Of a stretch of 64,000 bases of DNA, positions 30,903 through 39,331 are shown piece by piece. The position numbers were made by a program, and so were the translations under genes. Source of the stretch: Nocardioides sp. (GTDB lineage Bacteria; Actinomycetota; Actinomycetes; Propionibacteriales; Nocardioidaceae); the NCBI GenBank assembly GCA_037045645.1, contig JBAOIH010000003.1, positions 62,001 through 126,000 of the forward strand. Reading direction: 5' to 3'. A model generated the notes under the pieces. The model did no database searches. It was not told the origin of the DNA and saw nothing but the letters and a program-made list of their open reading frames with translations. The first letter of the stretch is position 1; the number at the start of each line of letters is the position of its first letter.

Positions 30903-32045
30903 ATGAGCCTCGACGCGTTCCGCAACGCCATCGCCGAAGCGGAGGAGCTGATCCGCAATCCTCCGTTCGAGATCACCGAGCAGGAACTGGCCGAGGGCCT
31001 CGACTACCTGGCCGGTTCGATCCGGTCTTCGATCCAAATGGCCTTCGACTACTCGCTCGACCACCCGGTGCTGATCAACCCGACCCATCAGTACGCGCGA
31101 CAGGGACTCGACAATCCCGACGCGATCTATTTCAACGCCTACCTGACGGAAGGGGCGTCGTACCTCGTCACCGGCCGCCGCGGCACCACGGCGGACCTGT
31201 CCTTCCAGATCATGGACGGGACCTATTCGGATGCGGGCGCGCCCAACACGGTGGTCGCCTTCGACGACCGGGAGCTGGACGTCGCCTCCGACGGCGCCTT
31301 CGAGTGGCACTTCGGACCCGAGTTGGGGTTGCGCAAGGGAGCAACCCTGATCGTGCGCGAGGTCTTTGACGACTGGAACACCGAGGAGCGCGGCACCTTG
31401 CGAATCCAGCGCCTGGACACCGCGGGCGCGCCTCGCGCGGAGTTGGACACGGCGTCGGTCGAGAAGCGCTACGGCGTTGCCGCGAAGATGCTGGTGGGCC
31501 GGATCAAGACCTGGTTCGCGTTCCCGGAGTGGTTCACCTACAAGGAACCGGTCAACACGCTGACCGCCCCGGCGACCACACCCGGCGGCCTCGCTTCGCA
31601 GTTCTCCTCGATCGGCCACTACGCGCTGTCGAACGACGAGGCGCTCGTGGTCACGGTGCCCGCGAGCGACGCGCCCTACCAGGCGATCCAGATCGGCTCG
31701 AAGTGGTACGTCTCCACCGACTACGAGCACCACCAGACCTCTCTCACGCGCGCCCAGTCCCACGTCGACGACGACGGGCTGCTGCGTTATGTGATCAGTT
31801 CGAAGTCACCGGGGATCGCCAACTGGTTGGACACGACCGGACATGAGCGTGGCGTGATGATGCTGCGCTGGCAGCGGGTCGACGCCCCGCTCAGTCCTGC
31901 GCACGGACCAAAGTGCGAAATCGTGCCCTTCGACGACCTGCGTTCACGCGTACCGCAGTTGGCTGCTCAACACATTGGTCCGTACTCCCACACGCAGCGC
32001 ATCGCCGACCGCCAGGTCGGCATCGCGCGCCGGATGATCTCGTGA
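30903..32045 (+). CDS. DUF1214 domain protein
   Basis: The 380-residue protein resembles the DUF1214 family found beside steroid and lipid degradation genes. Visible features are an N-terminal helical part (RNAIAEAEELIRNPPFEIT), a beta-rich middle (FDDWNTEERGTLRIQRLDT), and a C-terminal DUF1214 part (YVISSKSPGIANWLDTTGHE followed by RGVMMLRWQR). No catalytic residues have been assigned for the family. It overlaps the downstream LLM gene (GTGA). It probably belongs to the same KstR-like unit as the upstream LLM gene, although the repeat array intervenes. Confidence 0.78.
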   Translation: MSLDAFRNAIAEAEELIRNPPFEITEQELAEGLDYLAGSIRSSIQMAFDYSLDHPVLINPTHQYARQGLDNPDAIYFNAYLTEGASYLVTGRRGTTADLSFQIMDGTYSDAGAPNTVVAFDDRELDVASDGAFEWHFGPELGLRKGATLIVREVFDDWNTEERGTLRIQRLDTAGAPRAELDTASVEKRYGVAAKMLVGRIKTWFAFPEWFTYKEPVNTLTAPATTPGGLASQFSSIGHYALSNDEALVVTVPASDAPYQAIQIGSKWYVSTDYEHHQTSLTRAQSHVDDDGLLRYVISSKSPGIANWLDTTGHERGVMMLRWQRVDAPLSPAHGPKCEIVPFDDLRSRVPQLAAQHIGPYSHTQRIADRQVGIARRMIS

Positions 32046-33028
32046 CCAGCTCGTTCGTGACCCGCTTCGACTTCCGGCTCCCGGGAGTCGGACGGGCAGA
32101 ACGCGCGGAGTTCTATGCCCGGGCCTTGGACATCGCGTCCTACGTCGAGGAGTCCGGCGATATCGCGATCATCGTGTCGGAGCACCACGCGTCCGACGAC
32201 GGATACCTGCCCTCACCACTGGTCCTCGCCTCCGCGATCGCGGCGCGTACGCGCACGGTCCCGATCCAGGTAGCTGCCCTGCTCGTCAATCTGCACGACC
32301 CGCTGCGGATGGCCGAGGACATGGCAGTGCTCGACCTGGTGTCGGGTGGGCGGGTCTCCTACACGGTCGGGTTGGGCTATCGCGAGGAGGAGTACGCGAT
32401 GTTCGATCGGCCGTGGTCCTCGCGCGGTCGCGACCTCGACCGCAACCTGCGCGCGATCCTCGACGCGTGGACGGGCGAGCCGTTCTCGTACGAAGGGCGC
32501 ACCGTGCGGGTGCAGCCGACGCCCGCGTCGACGCCGCTGGTCTTCGTGGGCGGTGGCTCGCCTGCAGCGGCGCGGCGTGCTGCCCGCTTCGGTCTCGGTT
32601 TCGCTCCGCAGGTGCGCGATCCGGAGTTGAAGGAGATCTACCAGCAGGCCTGCCGCGATCTTGGGCGCGAACCCGGGTGGTTCTATCAGCCACCGCGCGG
32701 TCCGGCTTCGGTCTTCGTCACCGATGATCCCGACGCGTGGTGGGATGCGTACGGCCACCTGTTGCTCGCCGACGCCCAGGCGTACGCCGCGTGGCAGACC
32801 GACTCGCATCACCACGTCATCGACCGCTCGTCGAGCGTCGGTGAACTGCGCGCCGCGGGGCGGCACGTCGTCGTGACGCCCGACGAAGCGATCGCGCGCT
32901 GCAACAGTGGCGAGTGGCCGGTGATCACGTCGCATCCGTTGTGCGGCGGGCTTCCCCCCGAGCCGGGCTGGGAGAGTCTGCGACTGCTGCGTGAGGTCGT
33001 ACGACCGGCTCTCGCCTCGCTTGGATGA
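32042..33028 (+). CDS. LLM class flavin-dependent oxidoreductase
   Basis: This is a second luciferase-like TIM-barrel protein of 328 residues, starting at a GTG that overlaps the DUF1214 stop codon. It has the family's VSEHHASDDGYLPSP segment near residue 45, DLVSGGRVSYTVGLGYREEE near 105, and STPLVFVGGGSPAAARRAA near 175. The EHH motif suggests an FMN-dependent alkanal-monooxygenase-like group rather than the F420 group. It probably acts in the same catabolic unit as its neighbours. The substrate is unknown. Confidence 0.88.
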   Translation: MTSSFVTRFDFRLPGVGRAERAEFYARALDIASYVEESGDIAIIVSEHHASDDGYLPSPLVLASAIAARTRTVPIQVAALLVNLHDPLRMAEDMAVLDLVSGGRVSYTVGLGYREEEYAMFDRPWSSRGRDLDRNLRAILDAWTGEPFSYEGRTVRVQPTPASTPLVFVGGGSPAAARRAARFGLGFAPQVRDPELKEIYQQACRDLGREPGWFYQPPRGPASVFVTDDPDAWWDAYGHLLLADAQAYAAWQTDSHHHVIDRSSSVGELRAAGRHVVVTPDEAIARCNSGEWPVITSHPLCGGLPPEPGWESLRLLREVVRPALASLG

Positions 33029-33032
33029 TCCA

Positions 33033-33650
33033 GTGAAGGTCGATCTCAAGAAGACGCTCGACGGGTATCGCGCTCGCGTCGGTGAGTTTCGTTTCGTCGA
33101 TCTACCGCCCGCGCGCTATCTGATGATCGACGGGAGCGGTGATCCCAACACGTCAGTTGCGTACGCCGATGCGCTCGCCGCGCTCTACCCCGTGGCGTAC
33201 GCGTTGAAGTTCGCGAGCAAGCGAGAACTCGACCGTGACTACGTGGTGCCGCCACTCGAAGCCCTGTGGTGGGCCGACGACATGGCCTCGTTCACGACCG
33301 CGCGTGACAAGTCGGCGTGGCACTGGACCACGATGATCCTGGTGCCGGAATGGGTGCCAGACGAGTTCTTCGGATCGGCCGTTTCCGTGGCATCGACGAA
33401 GCAGCCCGGCCCCGCGTTGCCACTGCTCAGGCTTGGCGCCCTGGCCGAAGGGGCCTGCGTGCAGACGCTGCACGTGGGGTCGTACGACGACGAGGGCCCA
33501 GTCTTGGAGGAGATGCACTCGTCGGTGATCCCCTCCCATGGTCTGGAAAGGACCGGCAAACACCACGAGATCTATCTCAGCGACGCGCGGCGAGTCCCTC
33601 CTGCGCGGCTGCGTACGATCCTGCGTCAGCCGGTCCAGCCGGCTGGGTAG
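33033..33650 (+). CDS. GyrI-like small-molecule binding domain protein
   Basis: The 205-residue protein (GTG at 33033) starts KVDLKKTLDGYRARVGEFRF and has the GyrI-like signature RYLMIDGSGDPNTSVAYADA near residue 28. It also has the AVAYALKF-type helix and a C-terminal GKHHEIYLSDARRVPPARLR typical of this group. GyrI-like domains bind hydrophobic or cationic ligands and sometimes hydrolyse them (cyclopropanoid cyclase/hydrolase group). It lies four bases after the LLM gene and is likely the last gene of that unit. The 225 bases that follow hold no gene I can support, only a short TTCCACC/GGTGGAA hairpin. Confidence 0.82.
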   Translation: MKVDLKKTLDGYRARVGEFRFVDLPPARYLMIDGSGDPNTSVAYADALAALYPVAYALKFASKRELDRDYVVPPLEALWWADDMASFTTARDKSAWHWTTMILVPEWVPDEFFGSAVSVASTKQPGPALPLLRLGALAEGACVQTLHVGSYDDEGPVLEEMHSSVIPSHGLERTGKHHEIYLSDARRVPPARLRTILRQPVQPAG

Positions 33651-33875
33651 TTCGTGACCAGTCCGATCGGGCGATGAGCACGCACAGGGTCTCAAGACTC
33701 GCTCGGCGCAGGGCACTGTTCTGGCCGCGATGAGTCGATGGTCGGCGAGGAGGCGGGGTCTACTTCCCAGCACTTCTTCCACCCTGCGGTGGAACCCGTC
33801 TCTCCCTCTTACCTGCCGGGATGGCCGGGGCTCACACTACGGACTTCGGGTGTCCGAATCTGCCGCTGATCGCGA

Positions 33876-34223
33876 TCAGAGCTGCAGATGGAGCCGAAGC
33901 GCTTGGTCAAGGGCGACCATGAGTCTTGACGAGACGCGTCCCACTGCGGAGCCGAGCCGGTCGACCGACACCGAACGCACCTGCTCGGCTTGCGCTTTGG
34001 AGTCCACGCGCAGACCAGTCTCGCCCGAGGGCAACAGCACCTGGAACGGAAACACCCGTTCCACGTTGCTGGTGATCGGGACCACCGTCACGACCCCGCG
34101 GCCGAGTCGTCCGGCAGTCGTGTTGGCTCGATCGTTGCTGACCAGGACCGCCGGGCGACGCTTGTTGGCCTCACTCCCGCGGGCGGGGTCCAGGTCGACG
34201 AGCACGATCTCACCGCGCTGCAT
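33876..34223 (-). CDS. MazF/PemK-type toxin endoribonuclease
   Basis: This 115-residue toxin of the CcdB/PemK fold cleaves RNA at specific sites when free of antitoxin. It has the characteristic RGEIVLVDLDPARGSEANKR start, RPAVLVSNDRAN, and VVPITSNVERVFPFQVLL. The conserved Arg (KRRPAV) and the Ser/Thr of the active site (PITSN) are present. It overlaps the upstream antitoxin gene by 14 bases. It is the first of three toxin-antitoxin pairs within 3 kb. Confidence 0.92.
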   Translation of the reverse strand: MQRGEIVLVDLDPARGSEANKRRPAVLVSNDRANTTAGRLGRGVVTVVPITSNVERVFPFQVLLPSGETGLRVDSKAQAEQVRSVSVDRLGSAVGRVSSRLMVALDQALRLHLQL

Positions 34224-34440
34224 CGGTGATCCCGTCTGAAGAAGTCGTCACCCAGTCACTCTCGTCGCCTGCGCTAACCCACTCCTCCCAGGCAGAGGCA
34301 TAGTCGGCTTCTAACTCTGGATCGCGCAGGCGCCGGATTGCCTGCTGCACAGCGGCCGAACGTGATTCAAGACCAGCAACCTCGACGTAGCGGTCGAGTG
34401 CCGCGAGGTCGTCTTCACTCAGGCTCACGCTCAGCTTCAT
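34210..34440 (-). CDS. Ribbon-helix-helix antitoxin for the MazF-type toxin
   Basis: The 76-residue antitoxin begins MKLSVSLSEDDLAALDRYVE, a ribbon-helix-helix DNA-binding start, followed by LESRSAAVQQAIRRLRD. It ends in an acidic, Trp-containing tail (YASAWEEWVSAGDESDWVTT) of the kind that wraps the toxin. The ATG is 230 bases before the toxin overlap. It should repress its own promoter. Confidence 0.9.
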   Translation of the reverse strand: MKLSVSLSEDDLAALDRYVEVAGLESRSAAVQQAIRRLRDPELEADYASAWEEWVSAGDESDWVTTSSDGITDAAR

Positions 34441-34595
34441 GTGTCCATGCTACTCGGGTAGCACCCTTCATGCTACCCCGACGCGGAGTGCGCGCCTCGC
34501 AGCAAGGGCGGGACACCAGCCCATGCGATCGCCCCTTCGTGCACAGCCAAGACCATATGGGGCGAGGCGGCAACGTCCGCTCATGGCGCCGATCG

Positions 34596-35012
34596 CTAGA
34601 CCGATTGAACGTCGACCAGCCCCTCCAGGCCGGTGAAGTCATCCGGGTTGCGTGTGTAGAGCGTTGCGTCGTGCGCATGCGCAGTCGCCGCGATCAGGAG
34701 GTTCATGACCCGCCGCCGCGGCTGCCGACCGGACGCGACAACCGCCGCCGCGAGTCGGCCGTAGCTGGCGGCGACTTCATCGTCGAGGGGCAGGGCGTCG
34801 AACCTGCGCTGCAAGACGCTCAATCGTCTGAGTCGTTCTGCTCGCGTGTCGTGTGATCGAACAGCCAGAACTCCGAAGTGCAGCTCCGCGAGCGTGACGG
34901 CACTGATGGCCAGAACCCCGGGGAGAGGGGCGATATCCTCCGCGATCACGACGCTTGTGTCGAGCAAGCCACGATGGGCACTTTCCGTCGCCCCGGTCAC
35001 TGCGGCGCCCAC
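34596..35012 (-). CDS. VapC-type PIN domain toxin
   Basis: This PIN-domain ribonuclease of about 138 residues has the acidic metal-binding residues in LLDTSVVIAED (first Asp), ISAVTLAELHFG (Glu), and MNLLIAATAHAHDATLYTRN with DDF at the end (later Asp residues). The start is a GTG; 35012 overlaps the antitoxin gene by 16 bases, and another GTG lies four codons downstream. VapC toxins usually cut tRNA or rRNA. It forms the second toxin-antitoxin pair. Confidence 0.9.
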   Translation of the reverse strand: MGAAVTGATESAHRGLLDTSVVIAEDIAPLPGVLAISAVTLAELHFGVLAVRSHDTRAERLRRLSVLQRRFDALPLDDEVAASYGRLAAAVVASGRQPRRRVMNLLIAATAHAHDATLYTRNPDDFTGLEGLVDVQSV

Positions 35013-35245
35013 GGATCACGGACGGTCTGATCGAGCAGTTCGCGGTCGCTGCTCCAGTCAGGGTCGCCAGGCCCGCCGAACAGGTCCGCTACGTCGACCC
35101 AGGTGTGCCACCGGCGCGGCCGAGCAGGTACGAGTCGCGCGGTTGGTCTGCCGGACACGGTGATGACGATCTCCTCGCCCTCCTCGACCCGACGCACGAG
35201 ACCGGATGCGTCCTGCCTCAACTCGCGGAGTCCAACCGTTTGCAT
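34997..35245 (-). CDS. Phd/YefM family antitoxin
   Basis: The 82-residue protein begins MQTVGLRELRQDASGLVRRV, the classic Phd/YefM N-terminal DNA-binding start, followed by EEIVITVSGRPTARLVP. The C-terminal part (DLFGGPGDPDWSSDRELLDQ) is the toxin-wrapping tail. I chose the ATG at 35245 over a GTG one codon earlier. It overlaps the VapC-type toxin gene and is expected to repress the pair. Confidence 0.9.
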   Translation of the reverse strand: MQTVGLRELRQDASGLVRRVEEGEEIVITVSGRPTARLVPARPRRWHTWVDVADLFGGPGDPDWSSDRELLDQTVRDPWAPQ

Positions 35246-35335
35246 CACCTCACGCTAGCACCTGTGCTACATGTCCGCTCATGCCACTCTGGAAACTCGT
35301 TTGCGGGCAGTTACCGCCGATGCGAGGGTGCCCGC

Positions 35336-36118
35336 ATGGCGAACGACGAGGTGCTCAACCGAGCTGCCGAAGTGAACGAGCAGTACCGCCCAATCGAGAT
35401 CAACGCCGAGACCGTCACCCGCCCAGCGGGGCCGCACACCCCGACGGTGCACGCGTTCCTGCGCCATCTTCGCGCGAAGGGTCTGCACTGCGTTCCCGAG
35501 CCTCTCTCGTTGAACGAAGCGACCGAGACGCTCCGATTCATCCAGGGTGAGAGTGGCGGTGACGGGTGGAAGCACCAGCACGACGTGCGCGGGTTGCGGT
35601 CAGCAGCGCGACTCTTGCGGCGCATCCACGATGCCTCCGCTGACTGGGTCCCGCCCGACGATGCTGTCTTCGCAGCACCGGCCGTCGCGGGCGGCGATGT
35701 CCACGTCCACGCAGACCCCGGGCCTTGGAATTTCGTCTGGCGCGACGGTGAGGCCGTCGCACTGATCGACTGGGATTTCCTCCACCGGGCGCCCAGGCTC
35801 AGCGACATCTCGTACGCCCTCCACTGGTTCGCGCCCCTCCGGGATGACGGGGCCGCCCTCGAGTGGCACCACTTCCCGGAGGTCCCCGACCGCAGGTCGC
35901 GCATCGAGGAGTTCTTGGACGCGTACGGGATCCCAGCCGACTTCGATGTCGTCGATGCCGTTGTCGACCGCATCCGATACACAGGCGAGCACGTCCGGTT
36001 CCTGGCAGCCCAAGGACAAGAGCCGCAGAAGACCTGGGTCGAAGAAGGCAGCGTCGAGAAAGAGGATCTCGCCGAGATCGCCTGGATCGAGGAGAACAGG
36101 TCTGTCTTCTCGCCCTGA
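35336..36118 (+). CDS. Aminoglycoside/choline kinase-like phosphotransferase
   Basis: The 260-residue protein from the ATG at 35336 carries the APH-family catalytic loop as HVHADPGPWNFVW (Brenner-like HxDxxxxN) and the metal-binding IDWDF nine residues on. The N-terminal lobe is short and its nucleotide-binding lysine is not obvious, so full kinase activity is uncertain. Family members phosphorylate antibiotics, choline or homoserine. The gene is flanked by toxin-antitoxin pairs and points the other way, suggesting an accessory or cargo gene rather than a housekeeping one. Confidence 0.8.
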   Translation: MANDEVLNRAAEVNEQYRPIEINAETVTRPAGPHTPTVHAFLRHLRAKGLHCVPEPLSLNEATETLRFIQGESGGDGWKHQHDVRGLRSAARLLRRIHDASADWVPPDDAVFAAPAVAGGDVHVHADPGPWNFVWRDGEAVALIDWDFLHRAPRLSDISYALHWFAPLRDDGAALEWHHFPEVPDRRSRIEEFLDAYGIPADFDVVDAVVDRIRYTGEHVRFLAAQGQEPQKTWVEEGSVEKEDLAEIAWIEENRSVFSP

Positions 36119-36188
36119 CCCGACCTTGATCAAGGCACGCACTCGCACTCGCGCCGTCGAGTGGAGCATCGGGGCCGCAGGCGTTTCG

Positions 36189-36605
36189 CTACGCGAACGG
36201 GTTGACCACTGCCAGCTCGGGGACGTCAGCGAAGTCGCGTACGTTCCTGGTCGCGAGCTGCCTCCCACCGGAGAGGCAGATGCCGGCGATCTGAGCATCA
36301 GCCAGCCCCATCCGCCGACCGGATGCTTCGGCGTGAACCAGCACCCGCGCGGTGGCACTGGCAGCGGGCTTGTCATACACGGCAACCATGTCCGCAAAGG
36401 CGTCCATCAGACTGTTCCAGCGGTGTTCCAGGGTTCGCCGCCGATGTCCAGCGGAGAGACGGGCCAGTCCTCGTTCGATCTCTTCAACGGTGACCATGCA
36501 GATGCTCAACTCCGAAGATCCCAGGGACTGGGCCCAGCCAAGTGCCCTGGCGTCGGGTTCATCCCGCATGAACTCCGAGACCACGTTGGTGTCGGCGATG
36601 ATCAC
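36189..36605 (-). CDS. VapC/FitB-type PIN domain toxin
   Basis: The 138-residue PIN protein opens with IIADTNVVSEFMRDEPDARA (first Asp), has the central ICMVTVEEIERGLARL acidic residue, and ends with GLADAQIAGICLSGGRQLAT and TRNVRDF, which carry the last catalytic Asp residues. This arrangement matches the FitB subgroup. It overlaps the antitoxin gene by four bases. It is the toxin of the third pair. Confidence 0.92.
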   Translation of the reverse strand: MIIADTNVVSEFMRDEPDARALGWAQSLGSSELSICMVTVEEIERGLARLSAGHRRRTLEHRWNSLMDAFADMVAVYDKPAASATARVLVHAEASGRRMGLADAQIAGICLSGGRQLATRNVRDFADVPELAVVNPFA

Positions 36606-36838
36606 CGTAGGTTCACCGGTCGAGGCTGATCATCGCGAGGTGGCGTCGGCAGATCGTCCACGCCGACCCCGGCCATCGCGGCGTGCAGGGTCAGCAAGAA
36701 GTTGTCCTCGGGCATGTCTACGGCCGCGTCCAAGATGGCACGGACCTCCGCCTCGACCGACCGACCATGCTTGGCCGCCCGGCCGCGCAGCCGAGCCTGC
36801 GTGCGCTCATTGAGTTGCCTGATCGTCAAAGTGCTCAT
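36602..36838 (-). CDS. FitA-type ribbon-helix-helix antitoxin
   Basis: The 78-residue protein begins MSTLTIRQLNERTQARLRGR, then AAKHGRSVEAEVRAILDAAV, which is the FitA/VapB ribbon-helix-helix pattern (R-Q-L...L..RA..HGRS.E.E.R.IL). A short Pro-rich tail follows for toxin contact. Its stop overlaps the toxin start (ATGA). It should repress its own operon. Confidence 0.92.
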   Translation of the reverse strand: MSTLTIRQLNERTQARLRGRAAKHGRSVEAEVRAILDAAVDMPEDNFLLTLHAAMAGVGVDDLPTPPRDDQPRPVNLR

Positions 36839-36959
36839 GCCAACCTCCTGACAGCAATGCTAGAAATGGGACCGACGCGCACATCTGCGCGTTCCAGCAA
36901 CGAGGCCAGCGAACTCTTGGTCGGTGTAAGAATCAGTCACCCCATGACATCTCCTAGGT

Positions 36960-37493
36960 GTGAGACCGATTCCACGGCAGCAGGACCAGCGGCTGACTGA
37001 GCTGTTCGAGGCGTACGCGCCCCGGCTGCTCGTCTATGCCAGTCGCCACGCGCCGAGAACCGAGGCCGAGGACCTGGTCGCGGAGGCGTTCGCCACGGCG
37101 ATCCGGCGACTGGATGACATCCCGGCAGGCGGCGAGATGCCGTGGCTGGTGGGCTGCGTACGAAAACTCGCCGCCAACCAGCGACGACGCCAATCAACCC
37201 GCGACGACCACTGGCGCGCCGCGGTCCGAGATGCCTGGCACGTCGATCCGGCCGACTCGCCCGAGCAGGCGTACGCCACCCGTGACGCAGCCTTGGCGGC
37301 ACTCGCAGCGCTGAGTGAGACCGATCGCGAAGCACTCCTGCTCGTCGCCTGGGAGGGACTGACCCCCGACCAGGCAGCACGACTCCTCGGGCTCACACCC
37401 AATGCGTTCGGCGTACGCCTGCATCGCGCCCGCCGACGCCTGGAAACAACCTGGGAGGGCACCCACGCCCAGCCCGTGGAGGGACTGTCATGA
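36960..37493 (+). CDS. RNA polymerase sigma-70 (ECF-type) factor
   Basis: The 177-residue protein starts at the GTG at 36960. Region 2 is seen as LTELFEAYAPRLLVYASRHA and AEDLVAEAFATAIRRLDDIP. Region 4 is SETDREALLLVAWEGLTPDQAARLLGLTPNAFGVRLHRAR, split here only by its length. There is no region 3, as in extracytoplasmic-function sigma factors. Its stop overlaps the following membrane gene (ATGA), which by position could be its regulator. The preceding 120-base gap is the likely promoter region. Confidence 0.9.
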   Translation: MRPIPRQQDQRLTELFEAYAPRLLVYASRHAPRTEAEDLVAEAFATAIRRLDDIPAGGEMPWLVGCVRKLAANQRRRQSTRDDHWRAAVRDAWHVDPADSPEQAYATRDAALAALAALSETDREALLLVAWEGLTPDQAARLLGLTPNAFGVRLHRARRRLETTWEGTHAQPVEGLS

Positions 37494-38422
37494 ACGACCT
37501 GCTCAACGCACTCACCAACGCCCGTCCCGACGAGTCGGACCTCGACCGCGTCTGGGGACAGCAAGACCGGGCCGCCACGTTGCAGCGTGCCCAGCGGCGT
37601 GCATCCACCCAGGGCCGTCGGCGACGAATCGTGCGTACGACGGCTGCCGCGACCGTGACCGCGCTGGTCGGCGTACCGGCCCTCGGCGCCTGGCAGCAGG
37701 CCGCTGCCGCCGGAGATCTGCGCGATCTGAGTCGGGCCGCAGCCCAAGACACCGCGCCGGTCCTGGGCGAAGGCGACTTCCTCCATGTGGTGTCCAGGTC
37801 CAGCCAGGACAACAGCAGCCTCTTCGGCGACGGACGAACCTGGGTCGATCATCGCGAGTGCTGGGTGCGCTGGGATGGCCAGGAGTGGTGCGTGGAGACC
37901 CGGGAAGGCAAGAACTATCGGGACTTGATGCGCTTTCATCCTGAAGGGGCAGGCACCTCGGTCAACGACCCGTCTCCGGAGTTCGTCTCGTCCTGGCCGA
38001 CGGATGCGACCGAACTCCGCGCCTTCCTCGACGAGCGCGTCAGTGGCTCCAACTCCCACCAGGAGGCGCTCTATGTCGCGATCACCGACGCCGCGCGTAC
38101 GGGCTATCTCCCACCGCAGGTGTTGGCGGCCGGGCTCGAGATGCTCGCCGAGGTACGCGGCGTGCACACCGAGGACGTGACCGTGGCCGGACGAGCGGCC
38201 GTTGCCTTCAGCTTCCGGCGGTTCTTCGTGTCGCTCCTCGACGAAAAGACCACGATCCTGGACAAGGCCACCGGTCAGGTCATCGCCGAGAAGTCCAGCG
38301 ATCCGTCGTCCACCTGGGAGACGCGGGTGGAGCAGAGCGAGATCGTCCGGCAGGTGCCCGAGGAAGTCCTGGCCGACTTCGAGACCCACGGCGAGGATCG
38401 GGTCTTCGACGGACCGTCTTGA
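37490..38422 (+). CDS. Membrane-anchored protein, CU044_5270-like
   Basis: This 310-residue protein is coupled to the sigma factor gene. It has a basic cytoplasmic start of about 50 residues, one hydrophobic segment (TTAAATVTALVGVPALGAWQ) and an extracellular part. The arrangement, and its place after a sigma factor, match the CU044_5270 family, which is common in actinobacteria. I see no zinc-binding anti-sigma motif (HxxxCxxC) in the short cytoplasmic part, so an anti-sigma role is only a suggestion. The extracellular domain has a single pair of Cys (ECWVRWDGQEWC) that could form a disulfide. Confidence 0.7.
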   Translation: MNDLLNALTNARPDESDLDRVWGQQDRAATLQRAQRRASTQGRRRRIVRTTAAATVTALVGVPALGAWQQAAAAGDLRDLSRAAAQDTAPVLGEGDFLHVVSRSSQDNSSLFGDGRTWVDHRECWVRWDGQEWCVETREGKNYRDLMRFHPEGAGTSVNDPSPEFVSSWPTDATELRAFLDERVSGSNSHQEALYVAITDAARTGYLPPQVLAAGLEMLAEVRGVHTEDVTVAGRAAVAFSFRRFFVSLLDEKTTILDKATGQVIAEKSSDPSSTWETRVEQSEIVRQVPEEVLADFETHGEDRVFDGPS

Positions 38423-38539
38423 GGTTGTCTGACACCCCGGGTCGATCGAGCAAAGTCGAGACCACCCGACGCGGGAAGATTGCCACCTGTGATGAGGTTG
38501 ACTGATTCGCAGCACTCCCGATTCGTGAAGGACGAGCGC

Positions 38540-39331
38540 ATGAGCAACCCCGTGGGACGCCGCCTGGGCAAGAGCGGCGCGGCAGCCGCGGTCGGTACGA
38601 CCCTCGCGACCACGGCCCTGGCTGCCCTCGCCAATGCACCCGAGCGCTTCGCGCGGCTCTTCCACAAGCGCTACCCGCTGATCGCGGTCACCGGCATGAC
38701 CGGAGTCGGCAAGACCGCCCTGGCCAACCGGCTCTCACGCACCTCCGGGGCAGAGACGGCCGAGGTCGGCTCGGCGACCATGGAGCATCGCACCCGGCGC
38801 AACACTCGGATGCGCGGTTTTCGGATCCGCGTGGTCCCCGGCGAGAACGCCGCAACCCGACTGGGCGCCCTCGACGACGTGTTCCACGACGAGCCCGTCG
38901 ACGGGGTTCTGCATGTGGTGTCGTACGGGCACGCGACCCCCCGGCGTACGGGTGGCACCACCGGCAGCGCCACCGCGACCCGCGAACAGCAACTCGCCAC
39001 CGAGCTTGAGGACTGGTCGATCACGGCACACCGGATCGCCTCCTTGGCAATCCGGCGCAAGGAGCCGACCTGGCTGATCATCGCGGTGACCAAGACCGAC
39101 CTCTTCCCCGGGCAGGTCGACGAGGCGGTGCGCTACTACTCCCCCGGCAGCGGGTCCCCCTTCGGTGACAAGCTCGACGAACTGCGCGCCCTCGCTGGCG
39201 CCGCGAAGCTGTCGATCGACGTCCTGCCGGTGTGCAGTCAGAGCACCGACCGCAAGACCAGCCGACAGTGCACGGCCCTGATGAGCGCGTTGGAATCTCG
39301 CATGGAACAACTCAGCGGCCACGGCGTCTGA
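38540..39331 (+). CDS. P-loop GTPase-like protein
   Basis: The 263-residue protein (ATG at 38540, GAAGGA upstream) has a P-loop VTGMTGVGKTAL near residue 50, a possible switch segment HRTRRNTRMRGF, and the base-specificity motif AVTKTD near 190 (TKxD). The N-terminal 35 residues are Ala- and Gly-rich and may form an amphipathic or membrane helix (AAAAVGTTLATTALAALA). It resembles dynamin/YcjX-like or Era-like GTPases only at the motif level. It overlaps the DUF1648 gene by one base (TGATG), so a membrane-linked role is plausible. Confidence 0.75.
   Translation: MSNPVGRRLGKSGAAAAVGTTLATTALAALANAPERFARLFHKRYPLIAVTGMTGVGKTALANRLSRTSGAETAEVGSATMEHRTRRNTRMRGFRIRVVPGENAATRLGALDDVFHDEPVDGVLHVVSYGHATPRRTGGTTGSATATREQQLATELEDWSITAHRIASLAIRRKEPTWLIIAVTKTDLFPGQVDEAVRYYSPGSGSPFGDKLDELRALAGAAKLSIDVLPVCSQSTDRKTSRQCTALMSALESRMEQLSGHGV

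Noticed and set aside
28950..31763. A 937-codon minus-strand frame
   Set aside because: Only its last 157 codons match a known family (DDN-like). The rest is antisense of the LLM and DUF1214 genes and of the repeat array.
37034..38665. A 543-codon minus-strand frame opposite the sigma factor and its partner
   Set aside because: The plus-strand sigma factor has clear region 2 and region 4 motifs and a four-base overlap with its partner. The minus-strand product has no recognisable domain.
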